Positions 15,470 through 26,856 of a stretch of 64,000 nucleotides of DNA are shown here, in pieces. The notes under the pieces are model-generated. The model saw nothing but the letters and a program-made list of their open reading frames with translations, had not been told where the DNA came from and ran no database searches. The first letter of the stretch is position 1. The number at the start of each line of letters is the position of its first letter. The DNA lies in NCBI GenBank assembly GCA_036881905.1, contig JBAJNN010000004.1, positions 29,584 to 93,583 on the forward strand. Direction: 5' to 3'. Origin of the DNA: JBAJNN01 sp036881905 (GTDB taxonomy: Bacteria > Pseudomonadota > Alphaproteobacteria > Rhizobiales > Im1). Both the position numbers and the translations under genes were made by a program.

Positions 15470-17584
15470 ATGCGCCCTGCCCTTCTCAACCCCTTGTTTG
15501 CGTCTCTCGCCTCGTTGCGGGGGATCGGAACCAAGCAGACGCGGACATTCGCCAGGCTGTTGAAGCCCGATCATGGCTCCAGCCGCGACGATCCGCGGGT
15601 CATGGACCTGTTATGGCATATCCCCACCGGCATCCTCGACCGGCGGCGACAACCGGTCATCGCCGATTTGGCGGCAAGCGGCATCGTCACCGTCGATGTC
15701 AGCGTGACCCGCCATATTCCGAGCACGACGCCGCGCGCCCCCTATCGGGTTGAGTGCCGCGATGAAACCGGCACACTCAACCTGATTTTTTTCAACCCCC
15801 CTATTGACTATCTGACGAAAGCGCTGCCGGTGGGCGCGCGCCGCTATATCAGTGGTGAGGTCAGCTGGTTCTCCGGCGCGCCGCAAATCGTTCATCCCGA
15901 TTATATCGTGGCGGCGGAAGACTTCGCGCAATTGCCGTTGGTCGAGCCGGTCTATCCTTTAACCTTCGGCCTTTACCCCAAAATTCTGCGTAAGGCCATG
16001 GCGGCGGCATTGGCCATCATGCCCGACCTGCCGGAATGGCAGGATTGGCATTGGTTGAAACAACAGGGCTGGCCTGGCGCCGTGAGCGCCCTGAAAAGCC
16101 TCCACGCCCCGCAATGCGAGGCCGATCTCGACCCGGAAAATCCGGCGCGGGCCAGGCTGGCCTATGATGAATTGCTGGCCGGTCAGCTGGCCCTTGCCCT
16201 CATGCGCCGACACCTCAAAAAAAGTGCCGGACGGGTCATTCGCGGAACAGGGCGATTGCGCCAGGCCATTATCGCGAAATTGCCCTTCGAGCTGACCGAG
16301 GCGCAAAAAGATGCGATCGACGATATCTTACGCGACATGGAAGCGCGCGAACGCATGGGCAGGCTGCTTCAGGGCGATGTCGGCTCGGGCAAGACCATTG
16401 TTGCGCTTATTGCGCTGGCAGCGGCGGTGGAGGCGGGTTTTCAGGGGGTGTTGATGGCGCCGACCGAACTGCTCGCCCGCCAGCATTTCAACACCTTGAC
16501 GCCTTACTGTGGAGCGGCTTGCATCGGCCTTGAAATTCTGACCGGCCGCGAAACCGGCAAGTCCCGCCGCGCCATTGTCGAGAAAATCACCGATGGCAGA
16601 GCGCAAATCATTATCGGTACCCATGCCCTGTTTCAAAATGACGTGGTTTTCGCCGATCCAGGGCTTATCGTCATCGACGAACAGCACCGTTTCGGCGTTC
16701 ATCAACGCCTTGCCCTGCGCAACAAGGCGGCGGGAGGCGCCGACATGCTGGTGATGACCGCAACTCCCATTCCGCGCACGCTGCAACTGACGCTTTATGG
16801 CGATATGGACATCTCTCATTTGCGGGAAAAACCCGGCCACCGACCGAGGATCGAAACCCGTATCCTGGCGTTTTCGCGCTTGGACGACGTCGTTCAGGGG
16901 TTGGCCCGCGCGCTTGATGACGGCGCCAGGGCCTATTGGGTTTGCCCATTGGTGATGGCGAGCGAAAACAGTGACCTAACGGCGGTGGAGGCGCGTTACG
17001 CCGCCTTGTCGCGGCATTTCCCGGGCCGTGTCGGGTTGCTGCACGGGCGGATGAAGGGGGCGGAAAAAGACAAGGTCATGGAGATGTTTTGCCAAGGCGA
17101 AATCACGATATTGGTGGCGACGACCGTTGTCGAGGTCGGGGTGGATGTGCCCGAGGCCACAATCATGGTGATTGAAAACGCCGAACGTTTCGGGTTGGCA
17201 CAGCTGCACCAACTGCGCGGCCGTGTCGGGCGCGGCCTCCTCGCCTCGAGCTGTCTTCTGCTTTATCAGGGGCCGCTTGGAGAAAATGCCAGGAAGCGGC
17301 TTAAAATCATGCGCGAGAGCGATGATGGTTTCGTCATCGCGGAACAGGACCTACGGTTGCGCGGGGCTGGAGAGATTTTGGGGGCGCGGCAAAGCGGCAT
17401 GCCGGTGTTTCGTATTGCCGATCCCGGACGTGCCCATGCCTCGTTGCTCGCCGCCGCGCGCAACGATTGCGGCCTTATCCTCGCCCGCGATCCCGAGCTC
17501 GTCAGCGAACGCGGGCAAGCCCTGCGCATCCTGCTTTACCTGTTTGAACGCGACGAGGCCGTGCGCACCCTCACCGCCGGATGA
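15470..17584 (+). CDS. recG: ATP-dependent DNA helicase RecG
   Basis: 704 aa, normal length. It has an OB-fold wedge domain in the first ~230 residues, Walker A LLQGDVGSGKTIVAL near 300 and box II IDEQHRFGVHQR near 402. Then come MTATPIPRTLQLT, VATTVVEVGVDVPEA and the RecG-typical QLRGRVGRG. RecG remodels stalled forks and Holliday junctions. A GGAGG 12 bases before ATG 15470 supports the start. Confidence 0.97.
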   Translation: MRPALLNPLFASLASLRGIGTKQTRTFARLLKPDHGSSRDDPRVMDLLWHIPTGILDRRRQPVIADLAASGIVTVDVSVTRHIPSTTPRAPYRVECRDETGTLNLIFFNPPIDYLTKALPVGARRYISGEVSWFSGAPQIVHPDYIVAAEDFAQLPLVEPVYPLTFGLYPKILRKAMAAALAIMPDLPEWQDWHWLKQQGWPGAVSALKSLHAPQCEADLDPENPARARLAYDELLAGQLALALMRRHLKKSAGRVIRGTGRLRQAIIAKLPFELTEAQKDAIDDILRDMEARERMGRLLQGDVGSGKTIVALIALAAAVEAGFQGVLMAPTELLARQHFNTLTPYCGAACIGLEILTGRETGKSRRAIVEKITDGRAQIIIGTHALFQNDVVFADPGLIVIDEQHRFGVHQRLALRNKAAGGADMLVMTATPIPRTLQLTLYGDMDISHLREKPGHRPRIETRILAFSRLDDVVQGLARALDDGARAYWVCPLVMASENSDLTAVEARYAALSRHFPGRVGLLHGRMKGAEKDKVMEMFCQGEITILVATTVVEVGVDVPEATIMVIENAERFGLAQLHQLRGRVGRGLLASSCLLLYQGPLGENARKRLKIMRESDDGFVIAEQDLRLRGAGEILGARQSGMPVFRIADPGRAHASLLAAARNDCGLILARDPELVSERGQALRILLYLFERDEAVRTLTAG

Positions 17585-18158
17585 CGAGTCGACACACCGA
17601 AAAGCCCCCAAAGGGAATTATAGACGTGTCCACGACTCCAAGGAGTAAATAATCGCCGGCATTTCATCCGCGAAGTTTTTTATCGGCAATACCTTGTCAC
17701 GCCGTTTGGTCAGTTTGTGAGATGCGGAAAGCCGCTTTTCTTGATGCCGACCGGTTTTCCGGCTTTGCCGGTCGTCACATCCGCCTTTGACCATGCGCCC
17801 ATCGGAATATCGCCCGGAGCAACGCCGATGCATAAAAGAGCCTCATAGTCATGGTGATGGCGAATGTGATTGAACCGAAAGCAGCCTCTTATATCCTCGG
17901 TCGCGGTTTTGAGTTCAAATGTCTTGTCCTCGCTACGACTATTCCACAGGCTTTGCCGAGAGCGGCGTCCCTGGTTTTCTGGAAATCCATTGGAAACCGG
18001 CTTCGCCGCATCATCTCTTGACGACGTCGCGACCCACATCCCCGGCTTTGGCGTTGGACAACCGCTTGATCCGCTCAAAACCGCCGACCCCGCCCTTTAT
18101 CCCCATCACCGTGGTTTTCCAAAACCTCTTTTCACAAGTTGAAATGGATCGGCCATCG

Positions 18159-18217
18159 TTAAAGCCGCAATCCCTGAGAGCCTGGCAAATATGAGACATG
18201 CTGATAGGGTGGCGGTT
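18159..18217. repeat. 59-bp direct repeat, copy A
   Basis: Identical to 18457-18515 (starts TTAAAGCCGCAATCCCTGAG, ends TAGGGTGGCGGTT). The two copies, 298 bases apart, bracket a segment that reads LGKATGFSNALF and RQGRWVILPRFDMLGHGL on the minus strand. The pair shows a recent duplication or recombination inside the pseudogene zone. Confidence 0.95.
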
Positions 18218-18456
18218 ATGTGCCGCCAAATCGGAGTATTGCCGCCAATCGATGCCGTTTAAGGCTTCCGTAACCACATCGACGGTGTTTTTAATGACGA
18301 GTCCATGGCCCAACATATCGAACCTCGGCAAAATCACCCACCGACCTTGGCGGATCGCCGTAAAAAGCGCGTTGGAGAAACCGGTTGCCTTGCCCAGGCG
18401 CTGTTGCCCGCACAGACGCTCCTTGCACAGTCCACGGGTGAACGGATCGATCATCA

Positions 18457-18515
18457 TTAAAGCCGCAATCCCTGAGAGCCTGGCAAATATGAGACATGCT
18501 GATAGGGTGGCGGTT
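18457..18515. repeat. 59-bp direct repeat, copy B
   Basis: Second perfect copy of the repeat at 18159-18217. Copy B lies at the end of the queA relic, so the junction between queA and the unknown pseudogene runs through the duplicated sequence. Confidence 0.95.
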
Positions 18516-18829
18516 GGCCGCGGCTCGTTCACACCCCGCCGCCATATCCGCCCAGGCGCAGTGACCTGTCGTGATTTGACCGGTATCGTCACTCGCCGAT
18601 TCGAGAAGGCGCAAGTGAGGTCGTTCCCAGCGCGATAATCCGGCGGCCCTGAAGACGCACCGCACTGAGCGCATCGGCGGTCGTGGTATCGATCGTTCCG
18701 GTTTCCTCATACATGCGGTGCAAAGCGCGTATCCGGCGCTTTAACGGGCGGAACCGTCCCCGCCCCCACAGGCAAGGTCACGAAAACCTTATCCACGCCG
18801 TTATCTCGTCGCCTCGCCAACAGCGCATT

Positions 18830-19103
18830 AGGGCTTGTTGACGTTTAAGTTTTGCACACGGGCCGCAAGACGAACTTCGCCCCTGAATAGGAGAAAACCT
18901 CGCTACTGCGCCGCCCTACTCGAAGAAGGCTTCGACGCAGCCAGGGGCGAAATCCGCCGCGTGTGACCAAGGATATGGCGAAAATCATCCATTTTGGCGT
19001 CGTGAAACTGTGCAAGGGCAAACCCTTCCCGCCCGTTCTCTCCTGAAACCGTACGATTTTCGCTCATACCGTGTTGCAAATCTTAAACGCCAACAGGCCC
19101 TGG
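18830..19103. mobile_element. Internally deleted IS remnant inside queA
   Basis: The ends are inverted: TTAGGGCTTGTTGACGTTTA on the left, and on the right the complement of AGGGCCTGTTGGCGTTTAAG. Only ~270 bp remain, with no transposase. The right part (AAATCCGCCGCGT...ATGGCGAAAATC...TTTTGGCG...GATTTTCGCTCATACCGTG) is shared with the insertion at 4777-5213. Both are non-autonomous derivatives of one IS family, IS5-like by its ends. It separates the GLHFT and VTLPVGAG parts of queA. Confidence 0.72.
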
Positions 19104-19464
19104 TGAAATGAAGCCCCGCCATCGGCGCTGTCGATCGCGCTGCCATTGCGGGCATGGACGGTTCGGTCATCGCTGTTGTCACGCGCATCGACCTCACGCC
19201 CAGAAGCATAGAGGGCGGCAACGGCACGATCCCAATGCGGCCTTGGAGCCTCATCCGGGGCCCGAGCCTTCAGGATCGAAGGCAAGCATGAGTTCTCTAC
19301 CGTCGCGCTTCTCCGTCACCACCGCCGCGAGTGGCGCGTGAGTCGAATGCGCAAAGACGCCTTCCGTCCTTGTGGCGGATGCGGTCACCGGCCTTAAGTT
19401 TCCGCGCCGTTTTGGCGAAGACGCGCCAATGCGCGGCATCGACACGCCGGTGCAATGCCACCTC

Positions 19465-19626
19465 GATGGCCGGTCGCGTGACCCTACGCTCGATACGGGC
19501 AACGCTGACCCTCCCTGCCTGACGATTTTGATGGCCGGTCGCGTGCCCGCGCGCTCGATACGGGCAACGCTGACCTTACCCCCCTGACGATTTTGATGGC
19601 CGGTGGCGTGCCCGCGCGCTCGATAC
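19465..19626. repeat. 65-bp tandem repeat inside the queA relic
   Basis: Units start at 19465, 19530 and 19595 (partial), each beginning GATGGCCGGT and containing CGCTCGATACG and, in the first two units, CAACGCTGACC. As 65 is not a multiple of three, each unit changes the reading frame. This is one of the inactivating changes in queA. Confidence 0.9.
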
Positions 19627-19878
19627 GTTCGGCAAACGCACGGGCCGAAACGACGCGGGTATCATTAAACGCCAAGACATCGCCCGCCCTTAAGGACATC
19701 GGGAGAGCGCCCGCCCTTTCGGTCTTGGAGGCTTTCAACCACGGTCGCCATCATCACCGACCACCAGCAATCACGCCGCATCGCGCGGGTTTCGCGGTCT
19801 CAAGGCGATGCGGCGATTCGGAGGATTGAAATCGAATTCATCAATAAAAAAAGGGGGTTATATCCTGTTTTTCAAGCA

Positions 19879-20466
19879 TTACTTATCGATAATATCGCCG
19901 GCCATTCGCATTTTCACGATCACATCAGGCTGATCGACGGCGCCGCTGCGCGGATCGCCTTTTTTGATACGATCGACAGAGTCCATGCCGTCCACCACCT
20001 CACCGAACACCGTATACTGACCGTTGAGGAAAGGCGCATCGGCAAAGCAGATGAAAAACTGGCTGTTGGCGCTGTCGGGGTCTTGCGTGCGCGCCATGCC
20101 GAGCGTGCCCCGCTTAAACGGGGTGTCGGAGAATTCCGCCGGAAGATCCTCGTAGCGCGAACCACCCCGGCCGGTTCCGGTCGGGTCTCCGGTTTGGGCC
20201 ATAAATCCGGCAATGACGCGATGAAACGCGATCCCGTCATAAAACCCTTCGCGGACAAGAGTTTTGATGCGTTCCACATGACGCGGCGCCAGATCCGGGC
20301 GCAAAATGATGGTCACCCGCCCGTCTTTGAGATCCATGTAAACCAGGTTGTCGGCATCGGCTTGGCCGGATGTGTCGTCGCCTGCCATACTCACCGCCGG
20401 CGCCATGGCAAGAACGGCCAGCGCAACCAGGGGGATGAAAACGTGTCTTTTTACATTCATTTTCAT
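19879..20466 (-). CDS. ppiA: Periplasmic cyclophilin-type peptidyl-prolyl isomerase
   Basis: 195 aa with a signal peptide (MKMNVKRHVFIPLVALAVLA...MA, cleavage near residue 28). The cyclophilin domain has the active-site FHRVIAGFMAQTGDPTGTGR, then NSQFFICFADAPFLNGQYT and VFGEVVDGMD. It speeds prolyl isomerisation of exported proteins. It lies 30 bases after coaD and before the queA relic, in the usual coaD-ppi-queA order. The symbol is assigned by type; other names are possible. Confidence 0.9.
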   Translation of the reverse strand: MKMNVKRHVFIPLVALAVLAMAPAVSMAGDDTSGQADADNLVYMDLKDGRVTIILRPDLAPRHVERIKTLVREGFYDGIAFHRVIAGFMAQTGDPTGTGRGGSRYEDLPAEFSDTPFKRGTLGMARTQDPDSANSQFFICFADAPFLNGQYTVFGEVVDGMDSVDRIKKGDPRSGAVDQPDVIVKMRMAGDIIDK

Positions 20467-20496
20467 AAGGTTAAAAAACTTTCTTTATGTATTATA

Positions 20497-20985
20497 CTAA
20501 AAAGTATCTTTTATGCGGTCGCGCACGAGTTCGGGCACGAAGGGCGAAATATCGCCCCCCATATCCGCAATCTGCTTGATGGCGGAGGATGAAATCATGC
20601 GCGTGTCCGCGCTGGCGGCAAGAAAGACGGTTTCCAACTGTTCATTAAGCTCCTTATTCATCTGCGCTATTTTTATCTCATAAGCAAAATCTGTCATATC
20701 GCGCAGACCGCGCACCATGATACCGGCCCCGCTGGCGTGGGCGGCGTCCACGGCAAGCGTATCGAACGACATGATTTCGACATCGCAATTCGATTCCTGA
20801 GCCAGCGGAATACAAAGTTTTTCAAGAAGCGCCACGCGATCGCGCATCGGCAAAAGCGCCGTTTTGTCGTGGTGAACGCCAACGCCGACCACCAGACGAT
20901 CCACAAGCCTCATGGCCCGCGATATGACATCCATGTGTCCATTGGTGACCGGATCGAAACTGCCGGCATAAAACCCGACGCGCAT
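20497..20985 (-). CDS. coaD: Phosphopantetheine adenylyltransferase
   Basis: 162 aa, full length. The nucleotidyltransferase motif FYAGSFDPVTNGHMDVI is at the N-terminus, followed by VRGLRDMTDFAYEIKIAQMN and the ISSSAIK signature near residue 128. It makes dephospho-CoA from 4'-phosphopantetheine and ATP. First gene of the coaD-ppi-(queA) operon. Confidence 0.96.
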   Translation of the reverse strand: MRVGFYAGSFDPVTNGHMDVISRAMRLVDRLVVGVGVHHDKTALLPMRDRVALLEKLCIPLAQESNCDVEIMSFDTLAVDAAHASGAGIMVRGLRDMTDFAYEIKIAQMNKELNEQLETVFLAASADTRMISSSAIKQIADMGGDISPFVPELVRDRIKDTF

Positions 20986-21317
20986 CTCTTACAAGCCTCC
21001 GTGCTGGTCGTTGTCATGGCGTCCATTGTGACCGCGGGACACAGGCCCTATAGCCCGTTTTGCCGCAAAGCCAAAGCCTCACACCACATCCAACACGCAT
21101 TATCACCATTTCAGGGTCGCCATGAAACCAGAAGAGCTTCAGATCGTGGAGTCATCAGCACCAAATGGCCGCCAACGGCGATATTATCGGCCTGGAAGGG
21201 CGAAACGCAAGGAACAAGGAGATTAGAGGATCGCCGCTCGTCCTGGTTCGGGGCAGTTCGCCATTCTCTCGACAAGGTTACGGCTCTTGTCGAGTTTATG
21301 TGCCGCATTCTGCTCGG
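20986..21317. other. Intergenic stretch, no supported gene
   Basis: 332 bases between coaD and the DUF1460 gene. Open frames here have no recognisable motif. The coaD promoter presumably lies in it, but I cannot point to clear boxes. Confidence 0.4.
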
Positions 21318-22148
21318 TCAGTAGTCATATTGGTCCTCCTCAATTGCTCCCGGTGTGTTCATCCTCAAAACAACGATCCCTGGCTGGTTCGCCATATAGG
21401 CCATAAAGGGTGTGTCAACAACCTTCATATTACGCGACAGTGATGATGCATTTCTGAAAAAGACCTTTCCTTTATGTTTTATCGCGATCCCCACATGCGA
21501 GACATCAAGCCCGTCCAGAGAAGAGTACACTCCGACAAAATCACCGGTTTTCAGTTTATCAAGCACATTCCGATTTATATTTTTTCCTGGAATATAAGTA
21601 ATGTTTCTAGCAATAAACCCAAGCCCTTTTATGTATTCGCCGCCATCGGGTTTGCGATTCAGTTGTTTTTTTACCGTAACATATTTTTTACTTATGGTGT
21701 CGGTAACATCGTTGGCATTCGCGGGAACCCTTGCAGCCCAGTCGGAAAAGAAATGTTTTCTGGTAAGATAACCAATCCGACCGTCGATATAGCGCGTTGC
21801 GACCAGAGCGTTCAGAAAATCATTATAGTCTCTTGAGAGGCTCAGAGCTCTCACATAATCGAGCAGGGTGAAACAGTCTACACCATTAAAATTCGCGACG
21901 AGCCGTTCTTTCATGGTTGGAGAACCGATAAGCGTGTGAGCTCTGTACGGCGTCGCAATAAAAGAGGCCGATACAGCGTCAATCACGACACCGATAGTCT
22001 CATGTCTGGCTGGAATAACCCTAGAGCGAATGACATCGGTTGCTTTTTCCATCGTAAAAGGATCAATTTGCGCGTTGTATTCATTGCCTACCGCCGAGTA
22101 GGATAACAGAAATATGGAACTTAAAAAAACCAAAAAAATTCTCATCAT
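21318..22148 (-). CDS. DUF1460 (amidase-like) exported protein
   Basis: 276 aa with an N-terminal signal peptide (MMRIFLVFLSSIFLLSYSAV). The DUF1460 fold of the NlpC/P60 superfamily follows: the catalytic Cys is in GVDCFTLLDYVRAL near residue 91 and the His in DVSHVGIAI near residue 220. Family members are thought to cleave amide bonds in peptidoglycan or related N-acyl amino-sugar substrates. The gene is AT-richer than its neighbours and has no operon partner. Confidence 0.82.
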   Translation of the reverse strand: MMRIFLVFLSSIFLLSYSAVGNEYNAQIDPFTMEKATDVIRSRVIPARHETIGVVIDAVSASFIATPYRAHTLIGSPTMKERLVANFNGVDCFTLLDYVRALSLSRDYNDFLNALVATRYIDGRIGYLTRKHFFSDWAARVPANANDVTDTISKKYVTVKKQLNRKPDGGEYIKGLGFIARNITYIPGKNINRNVLDKLKTGDFVGVYSSLDGLDVSHVGIAIKHKGKVFFRNASSLSRNMKVVDTPFMAYMANQPGIVVLRMNTPGAIEEDQYDY

Positions 22149-22374
22149 TTCTCTCCATTATAAATTTTTGACCCAAGACAATTAAGAATAATTGTTTTCA
22201 AGATAGCACGGCCTTTCTTAACCATCAACCGGACGCCTTGAAAAGACTCTGAACAACACAATAGAGTGAGACTCAATCAAATATTCAGCGCGATGCACTT
22301 CGCGGGGGAATTTCTCGACTTGTTTGATCATAATTAATAATGCATCTTAAAATCATTTTAAGCTATTGATTTTA

Positions 22375-22403
22375 TTGACTTTTACCCATTGATGTCCTAT
22401 GAG
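22375..22403 (+). promoter_or_regulatory. Probable sigma-70-type promoter of mntP
   Basis: TTGACT (22375-22380) and TATGAG (22398-22403) are separated by 17 bases, in an AT-rich stretch just before the GC-rich leader of mntP. The fit to -35 and -10 consensus is good. Transcription would start near 22410, giving a leader of about 170 bases. The remaining AT-rich bases 22149-22374 show nothing else that I can support. Confidence 0.5.
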
Positions 22404-22577
22404 TGATTCTGCAGGCGGCACCAATCGGAATGCCGTGAAGCGACAGTTTCGGCCTTCGATGTCGGCGCGCAAGGCCCGTGATCTCGACGCCCGCGGGGAA
22501 TATTGCGCTCCAAAGCGGCCGGGCGGTCGGCTCGGCCAACGTTCCCCGACAGGAGAGTCCCCCGACAGGAGAGTTCA

Positions 22578-23156
22578 ATGTCACTATGCAAAATTATCGT
22601 CATCTCGCTTGCCCTCTCCATCGATGGGTTTCTCGCCTCGGTGGGATTGACCATCGGCGGCGGCCAGTCGCATCGCGCAAAGGCGGCGCGGGTGGGGCTG
22701 GTCTTCGGGATAACGACGACAGTCATGACTCTCGCGGGCTGGGCGGCCGGGCTGATTGTCAATCAGCATTTTGCGACCGTAAGCCCTTATGTTCCTTGTT
22801 CTTTATTTATTGCCATCGGTGGTCACATGATATTCGGCGCCATCAGTTCAAAATCCCATTATGGCCGGAGTCCGACAATGGACAAAAACCGTGATCCTGA
22901 CCTGTGGGTCTTAATCATTATTGCCGTGGGGGCAGGCATCGACGCCATGGTCACCGGCGTCTCCCTTGCCATCGTCGATAGCAAAATCGTTCCCATGGTC
23001 GCGACTATCGGTTTGACAACCTTTTTCGCCGCGGCGAGTGGCGCGCTGGGTGGGCGGTTGATCGCTTTACGACTAGGGTGTGGTGCGGAGATTGCGGGGG
23101 GCGTTGCGCTTATCATACTGGGTTTGTTGTTTGTCACCAGGCACATGGCGATCTGA
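22578..23156 (+). CDS. mntP: Manganese efflux pump MntP-like
   Basis: 192 aa with six predicted membrane helices and the two-fold pseudo-symmetric MntP signatures: LALSIDGFLASVGLTIGGG in helix 1 and GAGIDAMVTGVSLAI in helix 4, including their aspartates. It exports Mn(II). The ATG at 22578 follows CAGGAGAGTTCA, where CAGGAGAGT occurs twice (CCCCGACAGGAGAGT direct repeat). The long leader could hold a Mn-responsive element, but I do not see the yybP-ykoY consensus. Confidence 0.83.
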   Translation: MSLCKIIVISLALSIDGFLASVGLTIGGGQSHRAKAARVGLVFGITTTVMTLAGWAAGLIVNQHFATVSPYVPCSLFIAIGGHMIFGAISSKSHYGRSPTMDKNRDPDLWVLIIIAVGAGIDAMVTGVSLAIVDSKIVPMVATIGLTTFFAAASGALGGRLIALRLGCGAEIAGGVALIILGLLFVTRHMAI

Positions 23157-23336
23157 ACCGATCCGGACCGCCATCAACCTGGCTTTTCCCGGCCTGCCAT
23201 TTTCAGGGTTGAGAGCCTGTTGTCGCCAAATACGGACCGTGGACATTTTTGCAATCCGGTTGATTGGTATCCGCAGAGAGGGTAATTTGCGCACCGTTCC
23301 CTTGATGCGTATATCTTAAAAAAACCATAGGGTCGT

Positions 23337-23426
23337 GGAGAGATGCCGGAGCGGTCGAACGGGGCGGTCTCGAAAACCGTTGTGCGGGTAACCGCACCGA
23401 GGGTTCGAATCCCTCTCTCTCCGCCA
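23337..23426 (+). tRNA. tRNA-Ser (CGA)
   Basis: A 90-base cloverleaf with encoded CCA: acceptor GGAGAGA/TCTCTCC, anticodon loop CTCGAAA with anticodon CGA, a long variable arm typical of serine tRNA, and T-arm GAGGG-TTCGAAT-CCCTC. It lies at the border between core genes and ~30 kb of accessory DNA. tRNA-Ser genes are frequent integration targets, so its 3' end is a candidate attachment site. Confidence 0.95.
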
Positions 23427-23745
23427 TTTCTTATTTGGAAACAGTCTCTATCTGCTCGGGCAGCGCATGAAACCCCCAGGAATTGCGCGCCTCTGGGCCA
23501 AAAGCTACTGACTGTGCAGCGTCCCAGAAGCAGTGCTTGGGTCTCTCTCTGTCCTATTTTCTCCGAACCTCCTGACTGCGGCGAAACAGTACGCCAGAGT
23601 AAGAATCTGATTCTATTGATGTAATTCGGTGCGAGGCATCTGCGCTGTTCGAATGCCTCTTGGAACACGACACGAACCCGGAACTAACATCAGCAGAATC
23701 ATTGGGGGATTCCGGGTGGCGGATATGTCAGTGAAAGGGGGCAAC
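23427..23745. other. Gap between tRNA-Ser and the hsd operon
   Basis: 319 bases with no convincing gene. It presumably holds the left junction of the island. I did not find an obvious second copy of the tRNA 3' end in this window. Confidence 0.4.

Positions 23746-26855
<3,110 letters not shown>

Positions 26856-26856
<1 letters not shown>

Larger units (their letters stand above)
17640..18592 (-). pseudogene. Broken gene of unknown function
   Basis: Several minus-strand frames must be joined to obtain one protein-like text: PISMSHICQALRDCGFNDGR and FWKTTVMGIKGGVGGFERI, then ELKTATEDIRGCFRFNHIRH and YEALLCIGVAPGDIPMGAWS. It ends in LTKRRDKVLPIKNF after another frame change. The ELKTATEDxxG...HIRHHxxYxALLxxG part resembles a restriction-endonuclease-like domain. 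An internal 59-bp segment is duplicated. Clearly non-functional. Confidence 0.55.
18545..19845 (-). pseudogene. queA: queA relic (tRNA preQ1 ribosyltransferase-isomerase)
   Basis: QueA motifs occur in order in several frames. From ~19842: DEFDFNPPNRRIALRP and NPRDAA, then a TGA where an arginine is expected. Next are LRAGDVLAFNDTRVVSAR, VVTEKRDGRELMLAFDPEG, RLQGRIGIVPLPPS and TAPMAGLHFT. Beyond an IS remnant come DKVFVTLPVGAG, TTTADALSAVRLQGRRIIAL and GTTSL. A 65-bp tandem duplication and frameshifts add to the damage. QueA makes epoxyqueuosine in tRNA; the usual next gene, tgt, is not seen. The coaD-ppi-queA order confirms the identity. Confidence 0.85.

Noticed and set aside
22404..22577. 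yybP-ykoY manganese riboswitch before mntP
   Set aside because: The expected conserved loops are not recognisable in the leader; only a long leader can be supported.
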